Assembly: GCF_938045225.1 (NCBI RefSeq)
Contig: NZ_CALINL010000032.1
Span: 1 to 15,170 of the forward strand
Source: an uncultured Campylobacter sp.
GTDB lineage: Bacteria > Campylobacterota > Campylobacteria > Campylobacterales > Campylobacteraceae
Length of the DNA: 15,170 nucleotides
Direction of reading: 5' to 3'
Shown here one piece after another: positions 14,388 through 15,170 of the stretch. The notes under the pieces are model-generated. The model did not search any database. It had not been told where the DNA came from and saw nothing but the letters and a program-made list of their open reading frames with translations. The translations under genes and the position numbers were made by a program. The stretch's first letter is position 1, and each line of letters begins with the position of its first letter.

Positions 14388-15170
14388 ATGAAACGCATTT
14401 TATTTACTTTATTTTGCGTTTTTACGCTAGTTTTGGGGCTTTTTGCGACAAATTTGTTTGCGGCGGAGCAAAATGCCTCCGCTAAAGAGGCTATGAGCCA
14501 AATTTTAGATAAAAAGGCTCCCGCTTTCCCTGCCTTAACGGGCAGGGTAGTAGATCAGGCAAGAGTACTAAGCCAGAGCACAAAAGACGAACTAGAAACA
14601 TTACTAGCTACTCATGAAAACAACACCACTAATCAAGTCGTAGTAGCTACCATAGAATCTCTAGGTAACGCTCAAATAGAAGAGTACTCCATAGAACTAG
14701 CTAGACATTGGGGCATAGGACAAAAAGGTAAAGATAACGGAGTAGTATTAGTAGTAGCTCCAAACGACAAACAAGTACGCATAGAGGTAGGATACGGCCT
14801 AGAAGGTACTCTAACAGACGCTCTTAGTAGTAGTATCATAAACTACTACATAATCCCAGAGTTTAAAAAGGGCGATATCCAAAACGGTATAAACATAGGC
14901 ATACAAAAGATAATCGCATTGCTTGACGGGGATGAGGGGGTTAAGGAGGAGATAGAAAAGCAAGACGAGATGCCCGTGGAAGCCTACGGGATAGTAGCGG
15001 GCATGTTGATGGTATTTGCTTCGGCTATTTTTGGCGCGGCAGCTCTGCGAATCGGGGCTAGCGCGACGTTATCGGGCTTTATCTCAGCCGTAGTCGCGGG
15101 TGCGTTTGGCGTCGAGGATCTGCTTGTTAGAGGCGGGGTCTTGCTCGTTTTTTTCGTGCTACTTTTTTAC
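14388..15170 (+). CDS. TPM-domain (YgcG-like) membrane protein, 3' end outside window
   Basis: The ATG at 14388 has AAGG upstream and the frame stays open to the right edge (261 codons). A signal peptide covers about residues 1-25, with cleavage likely near FAA. The TPM domain spans roughly 48-185: LTGRVVDQARVLS (50-62), NNTTNQVVVATIESL, SIELARHWGIGQKGKDNGVVLVVAP (101-125), RIEVGYGLEGTLTDA (131-145) and the Y-x-I-P-x-F-K-x-G-D signature (about 154-163). Hydrophobic segments follow from about 200 to the edge, so the domain is exported and membrane-tethered. TPM proteins have been linked to photosystem II repair in plants (TLP18.3) and to respiratory complexes; the bacterial role is mostly unknown. 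Codon use inside the TPM domain differs clearly from lemA (ATA, CTA and GTA dominate). Confidence 0.88.
   Translation, partial: MKRILFTLFCVFTLVLGLFATNLFAAEQNASAKEAMSQILDKKAPAFPALTGRVVDQARVLSQSTKDELETLLATHENNTTNQVVVATIESLGNAQIEEYSIELARHWGIGQKGKDNGVVLVVAPNDKQVRIEVGYGLEGTLTDALSSSIINYYIIPEFKKGDIQNGINIGIQKIIALLDGDEGVKEEIEKQDEMPVEAYGIVAGMLMVFASAIFGAAALRIGASATLSGFISAVVAGAFGVEDLLVRGGVLLVFFVLLFY

Overview
The window looks like two unrelated bacterial genomes joined at about position 8800. The left part (1-~8797) reads as a Veillonella-type member of the Negativicutes: it has the order radC-mreB-mreC-mreD-PBP2-minD-rodA-radical SAM, all on the minus strand, with strong AGGAGG-like ribosome sites. The right part (~8798-15170) reads as an oral-type Campylobacter (C. 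showae/rectus/concisus/curvus group is my guess): AAATTT-rich genes with many overlapping starts and stops, an orphan trpC in a mixed operon, a YkgJ-like cysteine protein, a TrmN6-like methyltransferase, and a lemA-TPM pair. The genus names are inferred from gene order and protein style, not from a database search.

Left region, in transcription order on the minus strand: the 3' end of radC (the JAB/MPN domain only); a strong hairpin terminator; then mreB, mreC, mreD, the class B transpeptidase PBP2 (mrdA), a MinD-like ATPase, the SEDS glycosyltransferase rodA, and a large radical SAM protein of the TIGR03960 type that runs to the left edge. mreB to rodA form one compact cluster for the cell-elongation machine: an actin-like filament, its membrane partners, and the RodA-PBP2 peptidoglycan synthase. 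A MinD is included, but there is no minC or minE beside it.

Right region: 8798-13639 is one tightly packed minus-strand operon. In transcription order it holds a long coiled-coil protein, a tRNA methyltransferase, a cysteine-cluster protein, an exported TPR protein, trpC, and a HIT protein cut off by the junction. Every gene boundary overlaps or lies within 1 base. A 136-base divergent intergenic region (13640-13775) with a perfect 14-bp inverted repeat separates this operon from the plus-strand pair lemA and a TPM-domain membrane protein, which runs off the right edge.

The most striking object is the in-frame 196-residue HIT-RadC fusion at 8498-9088. It is best explained as an assembly or library chimera: the HIT half lacks its histidine triad, the RadC half lacks its N-terminal part, and gene order, codon use and style all change at the same point. 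I see no RNA genes, CRISPR arrays, insertion sequences or phage genes, and no convincing new biological system. The observations that deserve a check are the chimera, the divergent MreB, the orphan MinD, the divergent-promoter inverted repeat, the OmpA-like coiled-coil protein with a TTG start, and the codon mosaic inside the TPM gene.
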